Virus record (IMG/VR): IMGVR_UViG_3300030333_007623
Span: 1 to 50,583 of that record
Reading direction: 5' to 3' (one strand)
DNA length: 50,583 bases
Source of the DNA: a virus
The position numbers were made by a program, and so were the translations under genes. The notes under the pieces are model-generated. The model searched no databases and had not been told where the DNA came from. It saw nothing but the letters and a program-made list of their open reading frames with translations. How positions within the stretch are numbered: position 1 is the stretch's first letter; each line of letters begins with the position of its first letter. Shown one piece after another: positions 39,121-46,377 of this stretch.

Positions 39121-39404
39121 CCCGCTTAGCGCCTGTTCAAAAAAAATGAACTCTTTCTAAGCGACCGGATCTCTATACTTCCCTTTTAAATTCCCACGGA
39201 TCTAACTTTTTTGGGTGAACAGGAGGCCTAGTGCCCACATGTTGATCCGTCTGCCTCTCCGTTATCCGTTGTAATCAGGTTCTTCGGGTTTTAATCCTTC
39301 TCCCTCTATCCGCAATAACTTTCCACGGTTGCAAAGTCTCCTACAAACAGAGCCGTGCTTTTAGAGATCGGGGGCGAGCGGCAACAATGGAGCTCGCCTA
39401 TCCA
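39086..39404 (-). ncRNA. structured leader/ncRNA of unknown family
   Basis: About 319 bases without a convincing reading frame lie between a promoter (39411-39439) and a terminator-like hairpin. Minus-strand helices: 39373-39379 with 39392-39398; 39324-39328 with 39353-39357; 39196-39202 with 39244-39250; 39123-39129 with 39157-39163, enclosing 39135-39139 with 39147-39151. A 9-bp long-range match joins 39333-39341 to the terminator arm. It resembles a regulatory leader or a free ncRNA. I tested by eye for tmRNA, RNase P, 6S and group I intron landmarks and found none. Confidence 0.6.
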
Positions 39405-39410
39405 AAAACG

Positions 39411-39439
39411 AGCCTAGAAACTTTCTTCTCTGATGTCAA
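39411..39439 (-). promoter_or_regulatory. predicted sigma-70 promoter
   Basis: Minus strand: TTGACA at 39439-39434, a 17-base spacer and TAGGCT at 39416-39411 (a -10 with two mismatches). The expected start is near 39404. It would drive the leader and the leftward operon that starts with the kinase. Confidence 0.6.
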
Positions 39440-39497
39440 GCATTTTTTCCTTAAAAAAAATCTTGACTTTCTATGAGAAAATAACGAAAATCTTTTC

Positions 39498-39965
39498 GTG
39501 GTTATTAAGTTTGAGAAAATTTCTGATTTTGCTACCTGCCCATCTAGGAACACTAGCACTGATGCTGGATACGATCTTTATTCTACGGAGTTCTGTTCCA
39601 TCAATCCACTTTCACGCAGACTCGTTTCCACAGGAATCAAAATTGAGATACCAGAGGGCTACTACGGCAGGGTAGCTCCGAGAAGTGGCTTAGCCGTGAA
39701 CAAAGGACTTGATGTAATGGCTGGTGTAATAGACTCTGGGTACAGAGGCGAATTGAAAGTTTTGCTGGTTAATCTAAATCCTCTGACCAATAGCAATTTG
39801 CCCCACGAAAGCATCTTCGGATCAAGTTCTAAAATTGATATAAAACAAGGCGATAGAATTGCTCAGCTCATAATCGAGAAATGCTATTCTCCAGAATGGG
39901 TAGAGGTGGATGAACTTTCTGGCTCTGAAAGAGATGAAGGAGGCTTTGGAAGTAGCGGTATTTGA
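39498..39965 (+). CDS. dut: dUTP pyrophosphatase (trimeric)
   Basis: A 155-residue dUTPase that hydrolyses dUTP to dUMP and keeps uracil out of DNA. All five motifs are present: TDAGYDLYS, PRSGLAVNKG, GVIDSGYRGELKV, KQGDRIAQLII and the C-terminal GGFGSSG. The start is GTG at 39498, with no clear ribosome binding site. It is the first rightward gene after the strand switch. A TTGACT at 39463-39468 could be part of its promoter, but the -10 is poor. Confidence 0.92.
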   Translation: MVIKFEKISDFATCPSRNTSTDAGYDLYSTEFCSINPLSRRLVSTGIKIEIPEGYYGRVAPRSGLAVNKGLDVMAGVIDSGYRGELKVLLVNLNPLTNSNLPHESIFGSSSKIDIKQGDRIAQLIIEKCYSPEWVEVDELSGSERDEGGFGSSGI

Positions 39966-40308
39966 TTTGATCTCTCCTGTTGGATTGATCGCTTCATTTT
40001 TATTTATTTGGTTTAAGACTGACTTTTTAGTCTCTTATCTTAAGCTGATGAATTTCAATACGTCTGAGTATGAAGAACGCTCAATCGACGATCCCGACCT
40101 TTTATTCTGTGAGTTTTTAGCTTGTAAATATTACGATAAAAAATTCATATTCTTTATTTTTAAGCTTTTATCCTGCCCTTTTTGCTTGGCCGCTTGGGTA
40201 ACTTTAGGTGTAAGTTTAATGTACAGTTTAAAGTTAATTGGAGTATATTATGCGTTGTCGCTGCTACTATTCAAATTCTTAGAGAAATCCTTTTTTTCGG
40301 ATGATTGA
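39934..40308 (+). CDS. small membrane protein with CPFC motif, 124 aa
   Basis: A hydrophobic protein with about three membrane helices (about 10-30, 70-85 and 95-115) and the motif SCPFCLAAW, similar to small integral proteins of the DUF1360 kind. Start choice is uncertain: ATG at 39910 or 39934, or TTG at 39967 just after the dUTPase stop. I use 39934. It is translated from the same message as dUTPase. Function unknown. Confidence 0.6.
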   Translation: MKEALEVAVFDLISPVGLIASFLFIWFKTDFLVSYLKLMNFNTSEYEERSIDDPDLLFCEFLACKYYDKKFIFFIFKLLSCPFCLAAWVTLGVSLMYSLKLIGVYYALSLLLFKFLEKSFFSDD

Positions 40309-40588
40309 AATAAGGACAACGAGAGATTATAAAAATTTATTAGACGGTATGGGCCAGAATCTATCTAAAGATAATTTTATGTCTAATTTTTTATACGCTT
40401 TTAATCATATCCACGTTGGCTGTAGCTGCAAGAAAAAGGCTCGCATAAATGCGGCCGAGAATAGGAAAAACGAATCTATTAAAAATCTTTCAGATAAAAA
40501 TAAAACAGAGATATCTAACTTCTACAGAAATGACAAGATTGTATTTTATGACAAAAACGAAATCATATTATCCTTAAATAATGAATAA
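40301..40588 (+). CDS. hypothetical small protein, 95 aa
   Basis: A basic protein with a Cys pair (HVGCSCKKKARINAAENRKN) in the middle and a charged C-terminal half. It overlaps the membrane gene by 8 bases and the next gene by 8. No domain recognised. Confidence 0.65.
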   Translation: MIEIRTTRDYKNLLDGMGQNLSKDNFMSNFLYAFNHIHVGCSCKKKARINAAENRKNESIKNLSDKNKTEISNFYRNDKIVFYDKNEIILSLNNE

Positions 40589-40787
40589 CGAGAAAATCGA
40601 GTACAATAAAAAGATGGTAGGCCAGAAAGTAAAAGTCGTTGACGAACACGGTTTAAGCTGGATAGGAGAAGTCAAGGAGGCTATCGAGGACCACTCGTTT
40701 CTAATAAGAGATGACTTAAATAGAGACAATATTGTAAGCATCTATGACATTAGGTCTGTCGATGTGGCCCAGTTGTCTCATATCTAA
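40581..40787 (+). CDS. small SH3/KOW-like protein, 68 aa
   Basis: A small beta-type protein. GQKVKVVDEHGLSWIGEVKE followed by SFLIRDD and IVSIYDIRSV looks like an SH3/KOW barrel, a fold used for nucleic-acid or protein contact. The assignment is by pattern only. It overlaps the preceding gene. Confidence 0.6.
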   Translation: MNNEKIEYNKKMVGQKVKVVDEHGLSWIGEVKEAIEDHSFLIRDDLNRDNIVSIYDIRSVDVAQLSHI

Positions 40788-40843
40788 AATAAAATTTCTA
40801 AAATATCCCTTTTATTAGGGACATTTTTACCCAAAAAAGAGTT

Positions 40844-40872
40844 GGCACGGTTTTAGCTAAAAGAACCGTGCT
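40844..40872 (+). promoter_or_regulatory. hairpin abutting hsp20 start codon (possible RNA thermometer)
   Basis: GGCACGGTT (40844-40852) pairs with AACCGTGCT (40864-40872) as a 9-bp stem with one G-U, ending directly before the ATG at 40873. The region that would bind the ribosome is inside the stem and loop. This resembles the hairpins that repress small heat-shock genes at low temperature. Confidence 0.5.
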
Positions 40873-41214
40873 ATGTTTTTACATAATAATCCATATAAAT
40901 TATTCGAAGATCTGTTTTTTACAGATCAAAACACAAACTTTTTTCCATTTCACCAGAAAGATGATTCTTTCAAAGCTGTGCTAGAAGTACCGGGCTTTGA
41001 TAAGGATAATCTTAAAGTGGAAGTTGAGGAAGATTACGTTAAGCTTAACGGAGAAGTTGAGGTGGGCGGCAAAACAAGAACCCTCAACAGATGCTACGAA
41101 TTGCCGCAAAAAGCCGATAGCAAAAAACTATCAGCTAAATTAACTAATGGTATACTGGAGCTTTCTGTTCCTAGAAAAGATATTTCTAAAAAAATACCCA
41201 TATCAATAAAATAA
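40873..41214 (+). CDS. Hsp20/alpha-crystallin small heat-shock protein
   Basis: A 113-residue small chaperone. The alpha-crystallin domain runs about 28-108: FKAVLEVPGFDKDNLKVEVE, DYVKLNGEV and NGILELSVPRKD. The C-terminal IPISIK supplies an IxI-type motif (IPI) for oligomer contacts. It would hold unfolded phage or host proteins. The gene has a hairpin directly at its start and a terminator at 41248-41275, so it may be its own unit. Confidence 0.9.
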   Translation: MFLHNNPYKLFEDLFFTDQNTNFFPFHQKDDSFKAVLEVPGFDKDNLKVEVEEDYVKLNGEVEVGGKTRTLNRCYELPQKADSKKLSAKLTNGILELSVPRKDISKKIPISIK

Positions 41215-41247
41215 ACTTGACATAATAATCACAATAATTGTCAAATT

Positions 41248-41275
41248 GGCCGTTGCTTAAGCAGCGGCCTTTTTT
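41248..41275 (+). terminator. rho-independent terminator
   Basis: A 9-bp stem GGCCGTTGC/GCAGCGGCC with a TTAA loop is followed by six T. It ends the hsp20 message and leads into GTGTAAAT. Confidence 0.92.
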
Positions 41276-41283
41276 GTGTAAAT
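41276..41283 (+). promoter_or_regulatory. GTGTAAAT element before start codon
   Basis: An exact GTGTAAAT directly after the terminator T-run, 10 bases before the ATG at 41294. This is the same order as at 821 and 2890 on the other strand. Confidence 0.45.
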
Positions 41284-41293
41284 ATATATAGAT

Positions 41294-41458
41294 ATGTCTA
41301 ATAAAACTTTAGAAAAAATTCCCGAGCTTATCAAAATTTTAGAATATCTCCTACAATTATCTAAAATAAGAGATAATATGGAAAATCCTAATAGTACAGG
41401 AGAAGATATCTGGTGCCACCAACTAAAGACCTGTCTGGAAATTTTGAAAGATGAATGA
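41294..41458 (+). CDS. small helical protein, 54 aa
   Basis: A 54-residue frame rich in Leu, Ile and Lys (ITLEKIP-like start MSNKTLEKIPELIKILEYLL) that should form helices. It starts after a terminator and a GTGTAAAT element and overlaps the next ATG by 8 bases. Function unknown. Confidence 0.6.
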   Translation: MSNKTLEKIPELIKILEYLLQLSKIRDNMENPNSTGEDIWCHQLKTCLEILKDE

Positions 41459-41741
41459 TATTATTAAAGAAAAGTTTCAAGAAATTGAGCGGCTATCTTC
41501 TAAGATAGACGTAATTTTAGAGTCTATATCTTTTTGGGAAGCACGAATGAATAAGTGCTTCACTGAATGTGATGAGATAGAAGAAAATCAATGGTTGCCA
41601 AACTTAAATGAAAAAATTTCAACCGTAAGAAAAGAAATGCAGCTTATTCTCAATAAAATTCACGCCGAAGAAAGGGAGCTGGATATTTTAGACGAAAGTA
41701 TCGCTAAGCTGTACAAAGAAATAATTTCTAGTGAAGTCTAA
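41451..41741 (+). CDS. coiled-coil protein, 96 aa
   Basis: A strongly helical, charged protein with heptad-like spacing throughout, probably a long coiled coil. It overlaps both neighbours. No family recognised; it may be a scaffold or adaptor. Confidence 0.62.
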   Translation: MNDIIKEKFQEIERLSSKIDVILESISFWEARMNKCFTECDEIEENQWLPNLNEKISTVRKEMQLILNKIHAEERELDILDESIAKLYKEIISSEV

Positions 41742-41892
41742 AAAAAAGTATTACTTAATTGTTTCAAAGAGAAGCAATTGGAGATACGGAGCTTTCGATT
41801 ACTCTGAAGAAGGTAAAACGAAAGCAGAAGCTTATTTAAAAAGGCTTCGAGTCAAAACCGGAGACAAGACTCTTGAGATAGTCGAAAAATAA
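41731..41892 (+). CDS. small basic protein, 53 aa
   Basis: A GTG start at 41731 inside the end of the coiled-coil gene gives 53 residues (SKKKYYLIVSKRSNWRYGAF region, then a helical Lys-rich part). The compact beta-alpha outline and coupling to the previous gene support it. Function unknown. Confidence 0.5.
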   Translation: MKSKKKYYLIVSKRSNWRYGAFDYSEEGKTKAEAYLKRLRVKTGDKTLEIVEK

Positions 41893-41943
41893 ACTTGACT
41901 TGCAACCAGAAATTAATTAAGGTGACAAACCTGCTCTCGTCAG

Positions 41944-41951
41944 GTGTAAAT
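41944..41951 (+). promoter_or_regulatory. GTGTAAAT element before nrdA, flanked by direct repeats
   Basis: An exact GTGTAAAT lies 14 bases before the nrdA ATG. It sits between two copies of CTCGTCA (41936-41942 and 41955-41961), which could be an operator. Confidence 0.45.
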
Positions 41952-41965
41952 TAACTCGTCAAATA

Positions 41966-44392
41966 ATGGATATTAAGGTTAAGAAAAGAAGCGGTAAATT
42001 AGAAAGTTTTGATGTTGAAAAAATCAACAAGTGCGCATACAGGGCATGTTTGGGAATAGGCGGCAATAACGTATCTGCCAGTGAAATTATTCTAGATGCG
42101 CAACTTCAGCTTTACGATAAGATTACAACCAAAGAAATCGACGATGCCCTTATTCTTTCGGCTAGAGCTAAAATAGAAAAAGAGCCTAATTACAGCAAAG
42201 TAGCGGCAGCATTAGCAGCAAACGCTCTTTACAAAGAGGTTTTTCGCGAGAGCGTAGATTCTGATACTTTTGAGCTGCAATATCGCAAGTCTTTTGTTCA
42301 AGGGATCAAGAAACTGGTAAAAAATGAGATAGCTAATCCAGAGTTATTAAATTTTGATTTAAAGAAACTGTCAGAGGCTATTGACCCTGAAAGAGATAGT
42401 AAATTTAAATACCTTGGCTTACAAATTTTAATTGATAGATACTTTATTCGTGTAAATAATAAAATAGTCGAATCGCCGCAAGCTTTCTGGATGCGCGTGG
42501 CGATGGGCTTAGCTTTAAATGAAGACAACAAAGAAGACAGAGCTATTGAGTTCTATAACTTATTTAGCAATTTCCTTTACACTCCTTCCACCCCTACTCT
42601 CTTTAATAGTGGGACTACTCACTCACAACTAAGCTCATGTTATCTAAATACATTCGATGATAGTATTGACGGAATCTTCGAGGGGGTCTGGCAGGAAGCG
42701 CGTAAGAGTAAATACGCTGGAGGCTTGGGCTTTGATGTTACTAATTTTCGTTCTTCTGGCGCTTTCATCAAAGGCACAAACGGGATTTCTGGAGGTCTTG
42801 TGCCATGGCTCAAAATCTTCAACGACACACTCGTCGCGGTAAATCAAGGCGGTAAAAGGCCCGGCGCAGGATGTGCTTATTTGGAGCCTTGGCATCTCGA
42901 CTTTGAGGATTTTCTAAACCTTCGCCGCAATACTGGTGACGAAAGACTTCGCTGCCACGACATGAATACTGCTGCATGGATTCCGGACCTATTCATGCAA
43001 AAAGTTCAAAATGATGAGGATTGGTACATGTTTTGCCCCTCTGAGTCTAGAGACTTGCATGAAGCTTTTGGCGATTGTTTTACGGCTGTCTACGAGCAGA
43101 TGGTAGATAAAGCGGAAGCGGGAGAGCTTAAAAACTTTCGCAAGATAAAAGCTAAAGAGCTTTGGAAGAAGATGTTAAAAGTGCTATTCGAAACGTCTCA
43201 TCCTTGGATTACTTTTAAAGACCCGTCGAACATTCGTTACAGCAACCAGCACGAAGGCACAGTGCATTCTAGTAATCTTTGCACAGAAATTCTACTCCAC
43301 ACTAAGCCATCTGTTTATCAAGACGGAGAGAAAACTATAGTTGGCGAAACTGCTGTTTGTAACCTTGGTAGCGTAAACCTAAAGAATCATCTTACTGAAA
43401 ACGATGGTAAATTTACACTGAATCGTAACTTGTTAGCCAGCACAATCAAAACTGCTGTTCGCCTATTAGATAATGTTGTTGATTTGAATTTCTACCCAAC
43501 TAAAGAAGCTGCTAATTCAAACTTACAGCATCGCCCAGTTGGGCTAGGGATGATGGCGACCCATGATGTGCTTCAATTAGTCGACATTCAATATGACTCT
43601 GATGAAGCTGTTAAATATATCGACGAACTTACGGAATTCTTTTCCTACAACGCTATATTATCATCTAGCGAGCTGGCTCAAGAGAGGGGAAGCTACAAAA
43701 CCTTCTCTGGCTCATTATGGGATAAAGGCCAACTCCCAATAGACACGTATAACAAGTTGCTAGATTTTAGAAAAAAATCTGGAAGCAGTCCTGTGGGGGG
43801 TAAATTGGATTGGTCAGAAGTAAGAGAGAGTATTTCAAAATATGGAATCAGAAATAGTAACATTATGGCAATTGCCCCTACTGCCACTATTGGGTATATT
43901 AACGGTGTGGAGCAGAGCATCGAACCGAACTTCTCAGTCCTCTTCGTCTATGAAAACAAAAGCGGAAACTTCTACATCACAAACGAACAGTTCGTCGAAG
44001 ACATGAAGAAGGAGGGCTTATGGAGCCCAAGATTTGCAGAAGCTGTTAAAGAAGCGGATGGGGATGTCACGCTATTAGATATTCCAGAAAATTACAAAGA
44101 AAAGTACAAAACTGCATTTGACCGCGATATGTTCAAGCTAATTCAATGTAATGCCGCCCGTCAAAAATGGATTGATCAAGGCATTTCTTTCAATCTATAT
44201 AACAAGAACACAAGCCTCAAATATCTAAATGATATTTATATGGCAGCTTGGGAAGCTGGATTAAAAACAACTTACTATTTAAGAAACCGTGGCGCTTCTA
44301 AAGTTGAGAAATCAACTAAAAAAGAGTATACAGAAGAGGAACAAATAGCTTGCTCTATTGCTAACCCCGAAGCCTGCGAAGCCTGTCAATAA
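41966..44392 (+). CDS. nrdA: ribonucleotide reductase class I large subunit
   Basis: An 808-residue NrdA that reduces ribonucleotides to deoxyribonucleotides. An ATP-cone occupies the first 90 residues (VKKRSGKLESFDVEKINKCA). The barrel contains PSTPTLFNSGT, SSCYLNTFDDS (first redox Cys), the active-site loop NLCTEILL with the radical Cys, and PTATIGYINGVEQSIEP (signature-like). The C-terminus ends EACEACQ, the redox Cys pair that regenerates the site. The gene is followed by nrdB after 9 bases. A GTGTAAAT element and direct repeats precede it. Confidence 0.95.
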   Translation: MDIKVKKRSGKLESFDVEKINKCAYRACLGIGGNNVSASEIILDAQLQLYDKITTKEIDDALILSARAKIEKEPNYSKVAAALAANALYKEVFRESVDSDTFELQYRKSFVQGIKKLVKNEIANPELLNFDLKKLSEAIDPERDSKFKYLGLQILIDRYFIRVNNKIVESPQAFWMRVAMGLALNEDNKEDRAIEFYNLFSNFLYTPSTPTLFNSGTTHSQLSSCYLNTFDDSIDGIFEGVWQEARKSKYAGGLGFDVTNFRSSGAFIKGTNGISGGLVPWLKIFNDTLVAVNQGGKRPGAGCAYLEPWHLDFEDFLNLRRNTGDERLRCHDMNTAAWIPDLFMQKVQNDEDWYMFCPSESRDLHEAFGDCFTAVYEQMVDKAEAGELKNFRKIKAKELWKKMLKVLFETSHPWITFKDPSNIRYSNQHEGTVHSSNLCTEILLHTKPSVYQDGEKTIVGETAVCNLGSVNLKNHLTENDGKFTLNRNLLASTIKTAVRLLDNVVDLNFYPTKEAANSNLQHRPVGLGMMATHDVLQLVDIQYDSDEAVKYIDELTEFFSYNAILSSSELAQERGSYKTFSGSLWDKGQLPIDTYNKLLDFRKKSGSSPVGGKLDWSEVRESISKYGIRNSNIMAIAPTATIGYINGVEQSIEPNFSVLFVYENKSGNFYITNEQFVEDMKKEGLWSPRFAEAVKEADGDVTLLDIPENYKEKYKTAFDRDMFKLIQCNAARQKWIDQGISFNLYNKNTSLKYLNDIYMAAWEAGLKTTYYLRNRGASKVEKSTKKEYTEEEQIACSIANPEACEACQ

Positions 44393-44401
44393 TTTACAAA
44401 A

Positions 44402-45418
44402 ATGAACGACTCAAAAACTGGAAATATATTAGGGAAAGATGTTGCGGGAGTAAATTGCATTTTGCCCCATAAGCACAAAACTGCATGGGACTTGTTCCTT
44501 AAAGGATGCGCTAATAACTGGATGCCAACAGAAATTTCTATGGCGGACGACATTAAGCAATGGAAAAATGGAGAAATAACAGATGATGAAAAATTATTGG
44601 TCAAACGTTCTTTGGGCTTCTTTGCTGGCAGCGAATCTCTTGTTGGTAATAATTTATTACTCAGTGGTTTTAGGTACATTACTGATGCTGAGTGTCGCCA
44701 GTACATTCTACGACAAGCGTTTGAGGAAAGTTTACATAATCTTACTATTGTTTACGTTTGTGATTCTTTGGATCTTAAGATAGATGAAGTATATCAAGCT
44801 TACTTAAATATCCCATCCATCAAAGCCAAGGATGACTTCTTAATGAGTATTACCACAGACCTAAGCAGGGCAGACTTTAATCCTAATTCTCAAGAAGGCA
44901 AAAAAGAGATTTTAAGAAACTTTATTACTTATTGGATTGTTTGTGAGGGTATATTTTTCTTTAGCGGTTTTGCAATGCTTTTGGCTCTCGGTCGTCAAAA
45001 TAAAATGCAAGGCATTGCTGATCAAATTAAGTATACTCTTCGGGACGAAAGCTCTCACATTCAATTTGGAACTTATGTTATTAACCAAATTATAGAGCAG
45101 AACCCAAAAATTTGGACTAAAGCTTTTCAGCAGGAAGTAACTGAACATATACAAAAAGCTGTGCAGCTAGAGATAGCTTATGCTAAAGATGTTCTACCTA
45201 GAGGCATTCTTGGCCTTAATGCGGAAATGTTTGTGGATTATATGCATTATATCGGCAACCGCAGACTTGAAGGAATTGGTCTTGAATACAGGTTTGAATC
45301 GGATAAAAATCCTTTTCCATGGCTCGGAGAAGTCGTAGATGTACAAGCGATGGGGAACTTCTTTGAAAGAAGAGTGAGAGAGTACCAACAATCCGGTTCC
45401 CTTGAGGACGACTTTTGA
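44402..45418 (+). CDS. nrdB: ribonucleotide reductase small subunit, Chlamydia-like (subclass Ic type)
   Basis: A 338-residue NrdB. The metal ligands by motif are E78, E109, H112, E182, E216 and H219. The position four after H112, where the radical Tyr sits in ordinary class Ia, is Ile116, followed by VY with Tyr118. From memory of Chlamydia trachomatis R2 (E89, E120, H123, F127, Y129, E193, E227, H230, W51), every residue maps with the same offset of 11, including W40. This points to a Mn/Fe cofactor without a Tyr radical. The C-terminus GSLEDDF fits NrdA binding. Confidence 0.93.
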   Translation: MNDSKTGNILGKDVAGVNCILPHKHKTAWDLFLKGCANNWMPTEISMADDIKQWKNGEITDDEKLLVKRSLGFFAGSESLVGNNLLLSGFRYITDAECRQYILRQAFEESLHNLTIVYVCDSLDLKIDEVYQAYLNIPSIKAKDDFLMSITTDLSRADFNPNSQEGKKEILRNFITYWIVCEGIFFFSGFAMLLALGRQNKMQGIADQIKYTLRDESSHIQFGTYVINQIIEQNPKIWTKAFQQEVTEHIQKAVQLEIAYAKDVLPRGILGLNAEMFVDYMHYIGNRRLEGIGLEYRFESDKNPFPWLGEVVDVQAMGNFFERRVREYQQSGSLEDDF

Positions 45419-45439
45419 TGTAACATTCTGTATACAGCA

Positions 45440-45634
45440 ATGTCACGATTCAAATTCGCCTCCGAGTCTTTTATGTTGGGCCAAATTTCATGTGAAATGA
45501 TAGCTCTCTCTCAGCATCTAAACAAAAATAATGGCCAAAAACTTAATGGCGAATTAGTAGAACTTGACAAGATAATCAATAGAGTCAATAAAGTCAAGGA
45601 AATAATGCTGAGAAAGGATAAAGAACATGTCTAA
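45440..45634 (+). CDS. hypothetical helical protein, 64 aa
   Basis: A small helical protein without recognised motif, 22 bases after nrdB and overlapping the next gene by 8 bases. Confidence 0.6.
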   Translation: MSRFKFASESFMLGQISCEMIALSQHLNKNNGQKLNGELVELDKIINRVNKVKEIMLRKDKEHV

Positions 45635-45824
45635 TATATCCGAATTCGAACGCACCAAGCCAAAAGAGACTCACAAAGCTTTTGAGGATACTAGAAAAAA
45701 GTACGAATCTATTCTGCGTGAAACTACTGTTATGGACGACGTAGACGCGGCTAGGGTTGAAATGGCATCTATTTTTCTAAAAGACCTAAAAGAAATTTAT
45801 AAAAAGTTCCTTAGCGGGCTATAA
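45627..45824 (+). CDS. hypothetical helical protein, 65 aa
   Basis: A charged helical protein, no domain recognised. It is preceded by GAAAGGAT about 11 bases before the ATG, one of the few visible Shine-Dalgarno-like sequences here. Confidence 0.62.
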   Translation: MSNISEFERTKPKETHKAFEDTRKKYESILRETTVMDDVDAARVEMASIFLKDLKEIYKKFLSGL

Positions 45825-45832
45825 TAAGTTGT

Positions 45833-46048
45833 ATGAGTAATCACATTAAGATGATGCTGGAGTCGCACCGTAGATGTGCGTCTGCTATCCAAGATGCCGC
45901 AAATGACGCTAGAAAAGCGGCCGACGCTTCAGCCGAAGAAGCTAAGCAATTCGAAGAAATGGCGCAGCAAGCAGCAACTAGAGCGGTAGAAGCTACAGAA
46001 GCAGTGAAAGTTCTTGAGGCTAAATTAACCTCTGCTACGGCAGAATAA
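45833..46048 (+). CDS. Ala-rich coiled-coil protein, 71 aa
   Basis: Residues 10-70 are almost continuous Ala/Glu-rich heptads (AANDARKAADASAEEAKQF), predicting a coiled coil. It could form a dimer or trimer as a small structural protein. Its end overlaps by 14 bases the end of the only leftward gene in this half. Confidence 0.65.
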   Translation: MSNHIKMMLESHRRCASAIQDAANDARKAADASAEEAKQFEEMAQQAATRAVEATEAVKVLEAKLTSATAE

Positions 46049-46361
46049 GCCGTTCTTTCATCTGGCTAACTATACTGGTTTGATTTTCAAGCCTTACATA
46101 TTTAGTCACGATAGTCGCTCTTTGTCTTCTAATTTTTATATCAAGACTTACGCCTTTTTCTTGTAGTGGGGTAATGATGTCAGATATAAAATCAAACATA
46201 CCTCTTGATCTCATGAATTGCCAGTACATATCTTGCGTGCCTTGCTCGCATTCTAGCAGGATGCTTGCTTCACAATCTATCTTAGCGCAGGATAGTACAT
46301 ACCTAAAAGGCAGAGACTCCGTAGGAGGCTCGCATAAAGGAGCATGAACCAGTAAGTTCAT
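46035..46361 (-). CDS. hypothetical protein, 108 aa, opposite strand
   Basis: Using the ATG at 46361 gives 108 residues. A longer frame to 46472 would lie inside the pyrophosphatase. It has ordinary amino-acid make-up, a beta-like segment VSLDIKIRRQRATIVTKYVR and a helical middle (CEQGTQDMYWQFMRSRGMFD). The + strand has no alternative gene in this 330-base gap. A GTGTAATA element at 46368-46375 precedes it by 6 bases. Function unknown. Confidence 0.55.
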   Translation of the reverse strand: MNLLVHAPLCEPPTESLPFRYVLSCAKIDCEASILLECEQGTQDMYWQFMRSRGMFDFISDIITPLQEKGVSLDIKIRRQRATIVTKYVRLENQTSIVSQMKERLILP

Positions 46362-46367
46362 ATAAAA

Positions 46368-46375
46368 TATTACAC
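46368..46375 (-). promoter_or_regulatory. GTGTAATA element before start codon
   Basis: Minus strand GTGTAATA, 6 bases before the ATG at 46361, in the short gap between divergent genes. Confidence 0.35.
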
Positions 46376-46377
46376 TT

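Noticed and set aside
39086-39404. tmRNA, RNase P RNA, 6S RNA or group I intron
   Set aside because: The expected landmarks (tRNA-like ends, GAGGAAAGTC, the P7 core or the 6S central bubble) were not found by eye.
41216-41243. Palindrome TTGACA...TGTCAA between hsp20 and its terminator
   Set aside because: The arms are short, it has no promoter -10 at proper spacing and it sits upstream of a terminator. It is too weak to call.
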